DNA from: Methanohalophilus halophilus
Lineage (GTDB): Archaea; Halobacteriota; Methanosarcinia; Methanosarcinales; Methanosarcinaceae
DNA length: 64,000 nucleotides
NCBI RefSeq assembly: GCF_001889405.1
Contig: NZ_CP017921.1
Span: 1,378,057 to 1,442,056, forward strand
Direction: 5' to 3'
Numbering within the stretch: the stretch's first letter is position 1; each line of letters opens with the position of its first letter. A program made the position numbers and the translations under genes. Below, one piece after another: positions 25,199 through 34,609 of this stretch. The notes under the pieces were generated by a model. That model was not told the DNA's origin, made no database searches, and was given only the letters and a program-made list of their open reading frames with translations.

Positions 25199-26956
25199 TC
25201 ACTTCTCCATGTTTACATTGATGGGGGTTGGGTTGACGAGGTATTTCTCAGGTGTCGGATAGTTCTCGAAACCAAGGGTGTAGTACCTGAACCAATCCTT
25301 GACATCATCAAGCATCTTCTTTTCCTCGTTTGCATCAACTTTTATGTCACTGTAGTAGGTCCTTCTTTCAGGAATCGACATTATCTCGCCGTTATGGGCT
25401 GCGATTTCTCCACCCTTGATGGTATAATCTGCATACCTGAATTTGGTGATCAGATCATCGTAGTTGGCTGTAACGTCCAATTTGGTTGGATCGATATCAT
25501 AAATGGTTACATCACCATCTGCTCCAACAGCAAGACTTCCTTTCCTGTGTGCCATACCATTGGTCTTTGCAGGAGTTGCACGGGTAATGGTTGCAATGTC
25601 ATAGAGAGACAGTTCACGGCTGACACCGCCGAGTGTGCTTCTATCATTTGCCCACTTGTGTACTTCGCTGAATGTCTCATTCCTGTAAGCCTCTGACATC
25701 AACCAGGTCATGACGTTCGGATATTTGGTGAATGGTCCACCGTTAGGATTATCGGTTGTCATTATGGTCTTCCATGGATCATCGATCAGAAGCAGAGATT
25801 CAAGCCCCATTGCCCACTGGACGCTATGTACGGGGTTGCTCTTAAGATATGTGAACGGGCATACACCGGAACCGCATTCAAGTTCTACATCACAGTTGGA
25901 CCATTTACCGCCTGTAAGGACTGCGATATCATGAATAGACGGACCGTCTCCGGTCATACATGTGGCTTCACCGAAAGGTACGCTACCACTGTCAATTACC
26001 ACATGGTCCTGACTGTTAACATAATCTGTAATATCCTTCACACCGGATTCAAAGTCTCTCCAGGATGTTCCGCCAAAAGCATTGAATTGCAAGTGGGTCA
26101 GGTAGATGGATTTATCCTTTGTAGGATCGATCTTTGTTTCTGCCCATTCGACTCCCATATCCTGATTGGGTTTGACTTTTGAAGGAATGGTAAGGGATTC
26201 CTTTGTAGTTTCATAACATCCCGGGTGACCCAGATTGTTGGCGTGCAGGTGTACTGGCATAGGGACACCTAGCATTTCATTGACTTCGGTAAGCCCTTCG
26301 ATAATTTCCCTTGGTGTAATTTCAAAATGGATATTGGTTTCATCCAGGGATTCGACATTCTTGCCCCATCCCCAGTTCTCCACACCTGCAGGGTTGACAC
26401 ATTTTATACCATAGGTCTTGTGTGTCCTCATCATCCAGGCCACATATGCAGCAGCTTTGTCAATGTCGCCTTCCTTGAGATAGCGCATCATGAACCAGTT
26501 GTTACCGAGAACAAGATATCCTCCCATGTCAAGCATCGGGATGGAATGCATCTCTTCGTGGGTGTGACGTGCTTCCAGAGGCGGGACTGCAGCTTCAAAA
26601 GCTGTGGTATATCCCATCTGGGCATACTCATATCCTTCAAGATATACGGAAGGTACTGTTTCGCCGGTACCACCATGGGTTATTGAGGTCTTTGGACGAT
26701 TCCACTTGTAACTGTCCTCTGGCCGCATCAGACGACCTGAGTTTACTTTGGCACCGGCAATATGGGTGTGTGAATCCACCCCACCCGGCATCACCGTTTT
26801 ACCAGTGGCATCAACGACCTTTGCATCTTTCATTTCCGCATCAGATAATTCAGGGACGACTTTTCCGTCCTTGATATAGATGTCCATGACATCCCCGTTT
26901 ATCTCATTGAGGGGATCAAAAACATGTCCATTTTTTATTGCAATAGTAGCTGCCAT
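25199..26956 (-). CDS. fmdA: Formylmethanofuran dehydrogenase subunit A (metallohydrolase)
   Basis: A 585-residue amidohydrolase-fold subunit. The metal-binding HxH is seen in GGVDSHTHIAGAK near residue 60; VHLHANNLGHPG and the late Asp in TTDNPNGGPF fit the dinuclear site. It condenses formate made by FmdB with methanofuran. Subunits of this size are usual (about 570-590). AGAGGTGGAAT precedes the start. It is translationally close to fmdF (1 bp) and fmdC. Confidence 0.96.
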   Translation of the reverse strand: MAATIAIKNGHVFDPLNEINGDVMDIYIKDGKVVPELSDAEMKDAKVVDATGKTVMPGGVDSHTHIAGAKVNSGRLMRPEDSYKWNRPKTSITHGGTGETVPSVYLEGYEYAQMGYTTAFEAAVPPLEARHTHEEMHSIPMLDMGGYLVLGNNWFMMRYLKEGDIDKAAAYVAWMMRTHKTYGIKCVNPAGVENWGWGKNVESLDETNIHFEITPREIIEGLTEVNEMLGVPMPVHLHANNLGHPGCYETTKESLTIPSKVKPNQDMGVEWAETKIDPTKDKSIYLTHLQFNAFGGTSWRDFESGVKDITDYVNSQDHVVIDSGSVPFGEATCMTGDGPSIHDIAVLTGGKWSNCDVELECGSGVCPFTYLKSNPVHSVQWAMGLESLLLIDDPWKTIMTTDNPNGGPFTKYPNVMTWLMSEAYRNETFSEVHKWANDRSTLGGVSRELSLYDIATITRATPAKTNGMAHRKGSLAVGADGDVTIYDIDPTKLDVTANYDDLITKFRYADYTIKGGEIAAHNGEIMSIPERRTYYSDIKVDANEEKKMLDDVKDWFRYYTLGFENYPTPEKYLVNPTPINVNMEK

Positions 26957-26957
26957 A

Positions 26958-27983
26958 TTATTCCACCTCTTTTCTTTCCAGCCATATAGCGTTTGTCGGG
27001 CATATCATGGCACATGCACCATCAGAGCCGCAAACCTCCTGATCAACAATTTTCACTGTACCGTTCTCAACTTCCAGCAATGCCTTATCATCCATATTGT
27101 TCAGGTGGCCTGCAGCAAGTTCTTTGTTTGCATAGGAATTTACAGGACAGACAATTACACAATTACCACAGCCCAGGCAGGCGTATTCATCAGTGACAAG
27201 TCTGGAAGTAAGGGTTGGCTCGGCGGAAGGTTTGTCGAGGAGTTTTTTCTCGAATACTTTTTTCTTTTCCATCTCAGGAACGATTGCAGTTTTCTTGACA
27301 TCGATGGCTCGTACAGGGCAGGAAACTGCACATGCACCACAGTAGATGCATGCATCAGGCCTATGGGCAACCTTGTCAACACGTTCCCCGGCTTCCCAGT
27401 CCGGATTGAATAATGCATTGCAGGGGCATACATCAACACAGGTACGGCATGCCTGACAAATGTCCTCGTCCCTGAACCAGGTTCCTTCAAATGGTTTCTC
27501 CACTTCTATGGCATCAACCGGGCATACGGATTCGCACCATCCACAGTGCACACAGCATTCCTGGTCGATTATTGTTTTACCATCAACTTTTGCATCATTA
27601 CCGTTTGAAAACCACTGTTGCACTTCAATGCAACCCTGTGGACATACCTGTTCACAAAGTCCACAGTGTACACAATCATCATTGACAGTGGTTGGTTTAA
27701 TAGCATTTATGAGGTAGGTTTTTTCCTCTACTGGCTTTCCGTCTTCTCTCATTTCAAGAGCGCCTGTTGGACAAACTTTAGAACACATTCCGCATGTTAT
27801 ACATGTATTCGGTCTGATCTCCAGGAACTCCTTGTCGATGAGCCCTCTGGCAACCGCTCCGACTGAACCGATCACCAGTGTCTCTTTTGGACACACCATA
27901 ACACAAGTCCCACAGCCGATACACTTCTCAGGAATGTATACCACCTGTTTGTTGTCCTTTGTCGATATCACTGTTTCATTCAT
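26958..27983 (-). CDS. fmdF: Formylmethanofuran dehydrogenase polyferredoxin subunit F
   Basis: A 341-residue polyferredoxin. Seven regular CxxCxxCxxxCP motifs are visible (for example CIGCGTCVMVCPKE, CVHCGLCEQVCPQG, CLGCGNCVIVCPVN). An eighth, VCGSDGACAMICPTN, has altered spacing, so up to eight [4Fe-4S] clusters are possible. It forms the electron wire to FmdB. It overlaps the fmdE stop codon by 4 nt, indicating translational coupling. Confidence 0.95.
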   Translation of the reverse strand: MNETVISTKDNKQVVYIPEKCIGCGTCVMVCPKETLVIGSVGAVARGLIDKEFLEIRPNTCITCGMCSKVCPTGALEMREDGKPVEEKTYLINAIKPTTVNDDCVHCGLCEQVCPQGCIEVQQWFSNGNDAKVDGKTIIDQECCVHCGWCESVCPVDAIEVEKPFEGTWFRDEDICQACRTCVDVCPCNALFNPDWEAGERVDKVAHRPDACIYCGACAVSCPVRAIDVKKTAIVPEMEKKKVFEKKLLDKPSAEPTLTSRLVTDEYACLGCGNCVIVCPVNSYANKELAAGHLNNMDDKALLEVENGTVKIVDQEVCGSDGACAMICPTNAIWLERKEVE

Positions 27984-28585
27984 ATTGTAGTCTCCGTTTG
28001 GCTATCGTTGCATGCATCACAAAGAACTTCATTGTTTCTTTGAATAAAACTTTCATTACATTTCTGGCATAATTTTATTTTCTTTTTCTTTTTTACCGGC
28101 ACATCTATATCTACCATTTCATAGGAATAGACATTCTCACCGGCTTCAAGAAGCACAGGAACAACTTCTTCGTGGCGAAGTTTCTTTGTGTTCATATACC
28201 AGGCATGTAATTTAGGGTAATCTTTAGTCTTCTCCGGGTCGAGATATATTCTTACTCCTTTAACAGAAGCAATTCCCGATGGAGCTTGTTTGTTCACAGT
28301 CACAGCCATTTTACCTGTATCGTGAACTCTCAAACGTTTATTGCCTGTAGTGGAACCTTCGAGTATCTGAAAAGGGTCCGGTATACAATTATACGTTTCA
28401 CTAAGAGCGTATACCCTTTCCCCTTCCTTCACATCAAGTACCCTTTTTGCAATATTTAGCATGTGGATTCCTATTAAAGCACCACTGCTCAAAAAACCGT
28501 GGAATGGAACGACCTTTTCAACCTGTGAAAATAGTTCTGGATTTTCCACTTTTATCTTTTCTAGGACCTCATCCATAGTTTCCAT
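27980..28585 (-). CDS. fmdE: Formylmethanofuran dehydrogenase subunit E with zinc ribbon
   Basis: A 201-residue FmdE-family protein: FHGFLSSGALIGIHMLNIAKR, SETYNCIPDPFQILEGSTTGNKRL with a conserved Cys, then MAVTVNK. After a Lys run (KKKKKIKL) it ends in a CxxC-(x)n-CxxC zinc ribbon (CQKCNESF, VLCDACND), as in Methanosarcina FmdE. It is the first gene of the fmd operon and follows an AGAGGTT ribosome site. Its exact role in the complex is unsettled. Confidence 0.93.
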   Translation of the reverse strand: METMDEVLEKIKVENPELFSQVEKVVPFHGFLSSGALIGIHMLNIAKRVLDVKEGERVYALSETYNCIPDPFQILEGSTTGNKRLRVHDTGKMAVTVNKQAPSGIASVKGVRIYLDPEKTKDYPKLHAWYMNTKKLRHEEVVPVLLEAGENVYSYEMVDIDVPVKKKKKIKLCQKCNESFIQRNNEVLCDACNDSQTETTI

Positions 28586-28670
28586 ATAAAAACCTCTAAT
28601 AAAGAAGGCCGGTGAGATGCTTATAAGCTTCCGGATGCCTAAAGAACATAGCGATGAAAATTATATATAA
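28586..28670 (-). promoter_or_regulatory. Promoter and leader of the fmd operon
   Basis: TTATATATAA at 28661-28670 is an excellent archaeal TATA box for the minus strand, giving an expected start near 28640 and a leader of about 55 nt before fmdE. No clear dyad operator or molybdate-responsive motif was recognised between the box and the start. Confidence 0.55.
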
Positions 28671-28701
28671 TTATCGATGTGCATCAACCCCGCAGACTTA
28701 A

Positions 28702-28735
28702 TAAAAAAAGGTTAAGCAGCCTTGTTAAAGGCTGC
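28702..28735 (-). terminator. Hairpin-poly(T) terminator of the UPF0182 gene
   Basis: GCAGCCTT (28716-28723) and AAGGCTGC (28728-28735) form a perfect 8-bp stem with a 4-nt loop. On the minus strand it is followed by TTAACCTTTTTTT. It lies 30 bp beyond the stop of the UPF0182 gene and upstream of the fmd promoter, so it separates the two. Confidence 0.7.
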
Positions 28736-28765
28736 AATATCTAGCTGCAAAGGAGATGTACCTTC

Positions 28766-31525
28766 TTATTCTGTTGCTGTGGAATTGTCTTCAGCCAGAT
28801 TCTGGGAAAGCTGGTTTAGCACATCTTCCATCTGATCTATTTCTTCCCCATAACCATTCCAATTGCCTTCTTTCAGATATTCCTGGGCCTGATTGTAATG
28901 TTCCAATGCTTGTTGTGCAAGCTCCCGGGATGTTTGGGATACTTCAGGCTGGTCGGTTCCTTCTTCTCTGTCAACACGGCCTTCAACCAGCATTTGCAGG
29001 GACTCTTTCAGATCCTCTCCCATGACAACCTTTTGTCCTGAAGAAACAACAACTCTTCTGAGCTCCGGAATTTCAGACTGTTCAGCACTGATGAATAGGG
29101 GTTCCGTATACAATATCGAGTTACCGATTGGAATAACAAGCAGGTTTCCCCTTATTACACGGGAGCCACTTTGACCCCAGAGAGTCAGTTGCTCAGAAAT
29201 ATCAGGGTCCTGATCGATTCTGGACTCTATTTGTGTAGGCCCATAGACAAGTTCTCCCTTTGGCAATTCGTAATGCTTGAGTTGTCCATAGTTTGGCTTA
29301 TCGCATCTGGCTGCAATCCAGGCAATCATGTTCTCCCTGTTACGGGGTGTAAACGGTTGCAGCAACACATATTCCAATCCACCATTATCGGGTAATTTGG
29401 TGATCATGTAATAGGGTTCCATCTCAATACTACTTCCCCTGTAAACCTCCCTTGGTATTTCCCAAGCATCCTCTTTATTGTAGAATTCTTCTGCAGATTT
29501 CATGTGGTAATTTTCATATAAGTCCATCTGAACTTTAAAGAAATTCTTGGGATAGCGAATATGTTTTTGCAGGCCTTCTGGCATTTCATCAAATGACTTA
29601 AACAAATCCGGGAAAATCTTAGAGTAGGTATTCACTACCGGTTCATCCTCTATCATATAGAAATCAACCGTTCCATCATAGGCATCTACAACAACTTTCA
29701 CTGAATTACTGATGTAATTAATACCGTTAAACTGCACTCCGTAATAGGTTTCAGAATAAGGATACTTATTAGCCGTAGTGTATGCATCCATTATCCAGTA
29801 GATCTTGCCTTCATGGATTACTGGATACGGGTCATTGTCATATTCAAGGAACGGTGCTATTTCTTGTGCCCTTTCCTCGATCTGTTGACGGTACAACAGG
29901 CGGGATTCATCATCGATATACTGGCTCAGGACAAAATTCGGTTCACTAAAGGTAAATGCGAATATCAGCTGCTTTACAAATGAATCCAGTAGTATTCCAC
30001 TTTTACCTTCATATTGTGTAAATACATTCTGCCCTTGTCTTGGATAATCAAATTCATCCTTTCCGGTATTTACTATATTGTAATCCCTGTTGATTTCCCC
30101 GTAATATATCCGCGGATTATCAACTTCAAATTCTCCTCTTGGAGGAATGTCCTGTAAGACCAATTCAGGTCTGCCATCTTCGGTCTTTGTACTGACCGGA
30201 TTCATAACCATCCCGTAGCCATGGGTATATACCAATTTTTCATTGACCCATGTCTTGGCTTCAGGGGATAGTCGAGAGGTATCCAGTTCCCTGGCCGATA
30301 TCATATACTGCTTGTATCCATCTTCCATGTGATAGCGGTCTGTATCAACATCGTTGAAAGTATAATAGGTTCGGATCTGTTGAAGCTGTTTATAGGTCTG
30401 CTCCAGGGCACGCCGGTCCCATATCCTTATATTATCAATTACTTCTGAATTGTCTTCCAGCTCTGATGAAGTCAAATTTAAATTGGCTTCGAATGGCTTT
30501 TCTTCAACATCAGAAAGACCGTAAGCGGTTCTTGTATAATTGATATTGTATTCCAGATAGGGTTCTTCAAGCTGGATCTCAGTAGGCTCCACCTTGAATT
30601 GCTGATAAACACCCGGTACAAAAGAACTGGCCACTATAAATAGTGCTATAAGGGCTATAGCCACAAAAGGTATTTTTATGTTTTTCAATTTTACGTTGGC
30701 CAGTAAAGCAATTGAAGTCAGTATTGACAATACAGTCAGGATGGTGAAAATCGGCAAGCTTACATTGACAGCGGTATAACCGGCGCCTGCGACAACCCCT
30801 TGCTGGGAGAATAATATTTCGTATCTTTCAAGGAAAAATCCAAAAGCAATTAATGCAAACAGGAATGCAAGTATTGCAGAAATATGGACAAGAACTTTTG
30901 TAGGCAATTTATCCATAATTTCTTTTAAATCAATTGACTGATTCAAAAAATAAGGTTCTTCAGAATCTTCTATTTCAATTCTATCGGAGCTGAATAAGGG
31001 TTCAAGCCTGTAAAAATAAAGAGCCAGTACCAGTATCAGAGAAAGAATTGTCAGACCGAGGAATACACCTCTTATCATATGAAGGAAAGGTAGCTGGAAT
31101 ACGTAAAATCCAATGTCATTCATAAGAATGGGGTCTTCTAATCCGAAGGATGTACTATTAAAATATAATAGTATAGTCTTCCAGTTTCCACTGAATATGA
31201 GACCAAAGATAAATGATACAGCCAAAATTGACACCAGGATTATCTGGGGATCCACTTTTTCTGATGTAATGTTCTTCTCTGTAAGGATCTTATCAATCGA
31301 GTCTCTTGCAAATTTTGCATTTATATAAAGGAATACGAATGCAATTATAAAACCGGGAATTATTGCAAGTAATTTCCATTGTAATATTGTCGTAAACACA
31401 GATGTATATCCTATCATGTCAAACCATAGGTAATCCGTGTAAATTCCTACCAGGGGACCTATCCCCAAAAATAATGCCAGAATTAACAGGAATATAATTT
31501 TCATATCTTTCATAATAAACCCCAT
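28766..31525 (-). CDS. UPF0182 family large membrane protein
   Basis: A 919-residue protein with about seven hydrophobic helices in the first 310 residues and a long extracytoplasmic-type domain after them (NYTRTAYGLSDVEEKPF, IRIWDRRALEQTYKQLQQIRTYY, LDYPRQG-type motifs, YVLLQPFTPRNRENMIAWIAARCD). The C-terminus is an acidic, Gln-rich tail. These match the UPF0182 family, widespread but without known function. Internal starts at residues 5 and 8 are possible. It is transcribed alone and ends at a strong terminator. Confidence 0.9.
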   Translation of the reverse strand: MGFIMKDMKIIFLLILALFLGIGPLVGIYTDYLWFDMIGYTSVFTTILQWKLLAIIPGFIIAFVFLYINAKFARDSIDKILTEKNITSEKVDPQIILVSILAVSFIFGLIFSGNWKTILLYFNSTSFGLEDPILMNDIGFYVFQLPFLHMIRGVFLGLTILSLILVLALYFYRLEPLFSSDRIEIEDSEEPYFLNQSIDLKEIMDKLPTKVLVHISAILAFLFALIAFGFFLERYEILFSQQGVVAGAGYTAVNVSLPIFTILTVLSILTSIALLANVKLKNIKIPFVAIALIALFIVASSFVPGVYQQFKVEPTEIQLEEPYLEYNINYTRTAYGLSDVEEKPFEANLNLTSSELEDNSEVIDNIRIWDRRALEQTYKQLQQIRTYYTFNDVDTDRYHMEDGYKQYMISARELDTSRLSPEAKTWVNEKLVYTHGYGMVMNPVSTKTEDGRPELVLQDIPPRGEFEVDNPRIYYGEINRDYNIVNTGKDEFDYPRQGQNVFTQYEGKSGILLDSFVKQLIFAFTFSEPNFVLSQYIDDESRLLYRQQIEERAQEIAPFLEYDNDPYPVIHEGKIYWIMDAYTTANKYPYSETYYGVQFNGINYISNSVKVVVDAYDGTVDFYMIEDEPVVNTYSKIFPDLFKSFDEMPEGLQKHIRYPKNFFKVQMDLYENYHMKSAEEFYNKEDAWEIPREVYRGSSIEMEPYYMITKLPDNGGLEYVLLQPFTPRNRENMIAWIAARCDKPNYGQLKHYELPKGELVYGPTQIESRIDQDPDISEQLTLWGQSGSRVIRGNLLVIPIGNSILYTEPLFISAEQSEIPELRRVVVSSGQKVVMGEDLKESLQMLVEGRVDREEGTDQPEVSQTSRELAQQALEHYNQAQEYLKEGNWNGYGEEIDQMEDVLNQLSQNLAEDNSTATE

Positions 31526-31693
31526 GAGTAACCTGACTCATATAAAAGTCTCATTTAGAGAAGAAGTTGCATGTTAATAAACCTTTTTTCCCCACGTAAT
31601 TGGGATAATTATATGAGTATTGGTACATTAAACAATACACAAAGTAAATATAATCTGCCTTATATACATTCTCACCAATAAAGAGGTATATCC

Positions 31694-33298
31694 ATGTATT
31701 CAAGACTATTTTTATCCCTCCTGTTAATATGTGCTATGGCCACCACAGCATCTGCTTACACACTTGATGACGTCGAGTGGGACAAAAGTATCGATTCCGC
31801 AACCCTCCATTGGGGAGATTCCGTGGAGGATAATGGTTATACTGTTACTGCCGAAGATTTTCAAAAGGATGAACACGTCTATATCAGCATATCAAAAAAT
31901 GGCCAAACTTTGAAACATGGAGCATTGCTTGTTGGCGATAATCTTGAATATAGGGATACTGAAGAAGGAAAAGACATCCGGGTCCATGTGAATAAAGTTA
32001 AGGTCAATATTGATGAGTGGACTGGAAACATGGAAGATCCCACCGCTGAAATTAGGATTTATAACCGAGGGGAACCTGAGTTTGACATTAGTATCGAAAC
32101 AGACAGGGATGAATACGACCCCCGTATAAATTCTGAAACTGAAATGGAAATCACATTGAAAATCAAAAATGATGGTTCAGCGAAAGCTGAAGACGTTCAG
32201 CTTACTGTTGACCCGGCAGGAATGGATGTTGTTGTTGGTGATCTTACAGAAACCATTTCTTCGCTTGGGATCGATGAAACAACAGAGGAATACAAATTAA
32301 CTCTAATGGTACCCCACCTTTGGGAGGAAACAGATTTAGACATTGTTGCTACAGCAAGTGGATATGATATCAACGGGGACTTGCATGAAAGTGAGGAGAT
32401 TGAGACTGTAACAATCGCTCCCAAGGTTGAGTTAATGATGACCAAATCCATGCCTGAAGAAATATATATGGATGAAACGGCCAGGGTTTCAGTTTCAATA
32501 CGCAATAATGGGCTTTATTATGTGAGTGATATTGTAGTAGTGGAAGAGTTATTCGATCATATGGAATTACTTGATGATCTCAATCTCAAAAAGGAACTTT
32601 CCCTTGAAGCCGGAGAAACAATTAAGCTTTTTGAATATTCACTGAAACCTACCAAATCAGGAAAATTCAAAGCACCTGCTACAGTTGCTTCATTCAAAGC
32701 ATCTAACGGGAAAATCTATGAATATGAATCAAACGAGCCAGATATTGAAATAAACGGCCCAGTAATATCAGTTACACAGAGCACAGGGAGTTTAACAGTT
32801 CGGCCGTCAGATGAAGTAAAGGTTTCTGTGAAAGTGAGCAACAAAGGTAACAGGGACGCGAGTGTGAATGCAGTATCTGAAATACCTGATGATGTTACCT
32901 TTGTAAGAGGAGAAACCAGTCTTGATCAGGTAATTCCAAAAGATAAATCAAAAAGTTACAATTATATCATTCGTGCAGGGAATGATGGTAATTTTACAGT
33001 ACCAGCTGTTAGAGCTTCTTTTATAGATATGGAAAACTACAAAGGTGAAAGGGTCTCCAATATACTGCAATTTAATGTCACCAACACTTCAACTCAGGAT
33101 GTAACAACTGATACGTCAAATAATGACAATTCACAAACATCCGGTGATGGTGGAGACGGTAATAGTATATTCAGTGATGGTGAATCAAATGGCGGTTCCA
33201 GTGAAACGAATGAAAACAACAAAGTCCAACCCGGATTTGGTGCATTGATGGCAATTTTCGTATTGGCAGGAATATATCTATTTGGGATAAAGCGGTAA
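31694..33298 (+). CDS. Secreted BatD/CARDB-like repeat protein with PGF-CTERM-like tail
   Basis: A 534-residue protein with a signal peptide (about residues 1-21), an N-terminal domain (LDDVEWDKSIDSATLHWGDS), then three Ig-like CARDB/DUF11-type domains (for example MEITLKIKNDGSAKAEDVQL, VSVSIRNNGLYYVSDIVVV, VKVSVKVSNKGNRDASVNAV). A Ser/Asp/Asn-rich linker leads to QPGFGALMAIFVLAGIYLF plus KR, the layout of a PGF-CTERM sorting signal for archaeosortase. It would be anchored at the cell surface. GAGGT precedes the ATG. It is followed 13 bp later by a shorter paralogue. Confidence 0.85.
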   Translation: MYSRLFLSLLLICAMATTASAYTLDDVEWDKSIDSATLHWGDSVEDNGYTVTAEDFQKDEHVYISISKNGQTLKHGALLVGDNLEYRDTEEGKDIRVHVNKVKVNIDEWTGNMEDPTAEIRIYNRGEPEFDISIETDRDEYDPRINSETEMEITLKIKNDGSAKAEDVQLTVDPAGMDVVVGDLTETISSLGIDETTEEYKLTLMVPHLWEETDLDIVATASGYDINGDLHESEEIETVTIAPKVELMMTKSMPEEIYMDETARVSVSIRNNGLYYVSDIVVVEELFDHMELLDDLNLKKELSLEAGETIKLFEYSLKPTKSGKFKAPATVASFKASNGKIYEYESNEPDIEINGPVISVTQSTGSLTVRPSDEVKVSVKVSNKGNRDASVNAVSEIPDDVTFVRGETSLDQVIPKDKSKSYNYIIRAGNDGNFTVPAVRASFIDMENYKGERVSNILQFNVTNTSTQDVTTDTSNNDNSQTSGDGGDGNSIFSDGESNGGSSETNENNKVQPGFGALMAIFVLAGIYLFGIKR

Positions 33299-33311
33299 TT
33301 GAAGGAATAGT

Positions 33312-34580
33312 ATGAAGCGCAACCCAACATCCTTGCCTTTCAGGATTTTTCTTTTTTTTCTGGTACTCCTTTTTGCATTAAATATAGCTGTAATGGCAGT
33401 TTCTGCAGAGGATATCGATTGGAAAGACCCGGAAGAATATACTCTCGATTGGGGTGAAGAGGTTAATGTTAGTGGTTATACAATAAAGGCAATTGATTTT
33501 TCAAAATCTTCCCCGACGGATGTCGAGGACGATTTTGTTCTGTTATCTGTAAAATCAAATAAGTCCGATAGCTGGACTGCTGTTTTGGGTACTAACCAAT
33601 CGGTTTTCCCTCCGACAAAGGTTTTCGACGGTCTTGTAAAAATAAATGCTTCGAAAATTGTAACCGGCAGTGATATCCTGATTCCTTATACTGTAATAAA
33701 TGTATCAATTTCAAACGAAACTAAAACCTCTACCTCCTGGATAAATGACTCTGTTTCATTTTCCAGAATTACTGTTAATGAAATATATATTGACCAAAAA
33801 GCACATGTAATCGTTAAGGTCTCAAATCTTAAAGGTATTCATTTTGAAAAAATATTTATGGACACTTCTCTTCCTGATGGTCTCATAGTTGATCCTGATC
33901 AGGATCTTTATTTTGAAGGTTCACTACCCTCTCGCAAAGATAAGACATTTCATTATTCTGTAAGGGCAATCAAACCAGGAAATTATACCCTGAATCCTGT
34001 TCATTTGAATCTGACTTATCTTGGTATTGATTATCATCTCAAGACAAATGACAGTAATCTGGTAGTCCATGGTCCTTTCGTCAATATCAGTAAAGAATAT
34101 TCATTAAAAGCAGAAGATGGCGCTTATTTTATAGATATCAGTACAATAGCTACAAACGAAGGGGATCGTGCTGCATATGTTAAATTTGAAGATCGAATGC
34201 CAGATGAAGTCGAAATAATCGGGAAAGATAAAGATAAATCGGGTGTTATATACCCGGATCAGTCGTTTACTATAGATAGTTCTTTGACGGTGGAGGAAAA
34301 AAGAAACCTGGTACTCCCGGCCAGTTTCGCATCATTTTCAGACTCTTCAGGTTACAGTGGATCTGTATCATCGGGAAATATTCTCATTCCTCTTGCCACC
34401 TTTAATGAAGCTGACGAAAAAGCAAAATCAAAAGAGCCCGTTGAAATAAATACATCGGTAAAACCAGATAACGAATCCATCAATAGAACAAATAACACCT
34501 CTCTCTTTGGTTCGGTGAGGTCAATAAAAGATTTTGTGAACGTAACAATGGAAATCATATATGATTCCCTCAATTTTTAA
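33312..34580 (+). CDS. Secreted paralogue of the preceding surface protein, no C-terminal anchor
   Basis: A 422-residue protein with a hydrophobic signal segment (residues 10-33) and the same N-terminal unit (EDIDWKDPEEYTLDWGEEVNV) as its neighbour, followed by two CARDB-like Ig domains (VSNLKGIHFEKIFMDTSLPDG; ISTIATNEGDRAAYVKFEDRM). It has many N-glycosylation-type sequons. Unlike its neighbour it lacks the PGF-CTERM helix and ends MEIIYDSLNF, so it is probably released or bound through its partner. GAAGGAAT precedes the ATG. Function unknown; tandem duplication is the simplest origin. Confidence 0.8.
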   Translation: MKRNPTSLPFRIFLFFLVLLFALNIAVMAVSAEDIDWKDPEEYTLDWGEEVNVSGYTIKAIDFSKSSPTDVEDDFVLLSVKSNKSDSWTAVLGTNQSVFPPTKVFDGLVKINASKIVTGSDILIPYTVINVSISNETKTSTSWINDSVSFSRITVNEIYIDQKAHVIVKVSNLKGIHFEKIFMDTSLPDGLIVDPDQDLYFEGSLPSRKDKTFHYSVRAIKPGNYTLNPVHLNLTYLGIDYHLKTNDSNLVVHGPFVNISKEYSLKAEDGAYFIDISTIATNEGDRAAYVKFEDRMPDEVEIIGKDKDKSGVIYPDQSFTIDSSLTVEEKRNLVLPASFASFSDSSGYSGSVSSGNILIPLATFNEADEKAKSKEPVEINTSVKPDNESINRTNNTSLFGSVRSIKDFVNVTMEIIYDSLNF

Positions 34581-34609
34581 TAATTGTAGTTATATTGATA
34601 CGAAAAGAC

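Noticed and set aside
24800..25696. 298-codon plus-strand frame within fmdC and fmdA
   Set aside because: It is the antisense shadow of two highly conserved Fmd subunits and has no ribosome site or protein-like pattern.
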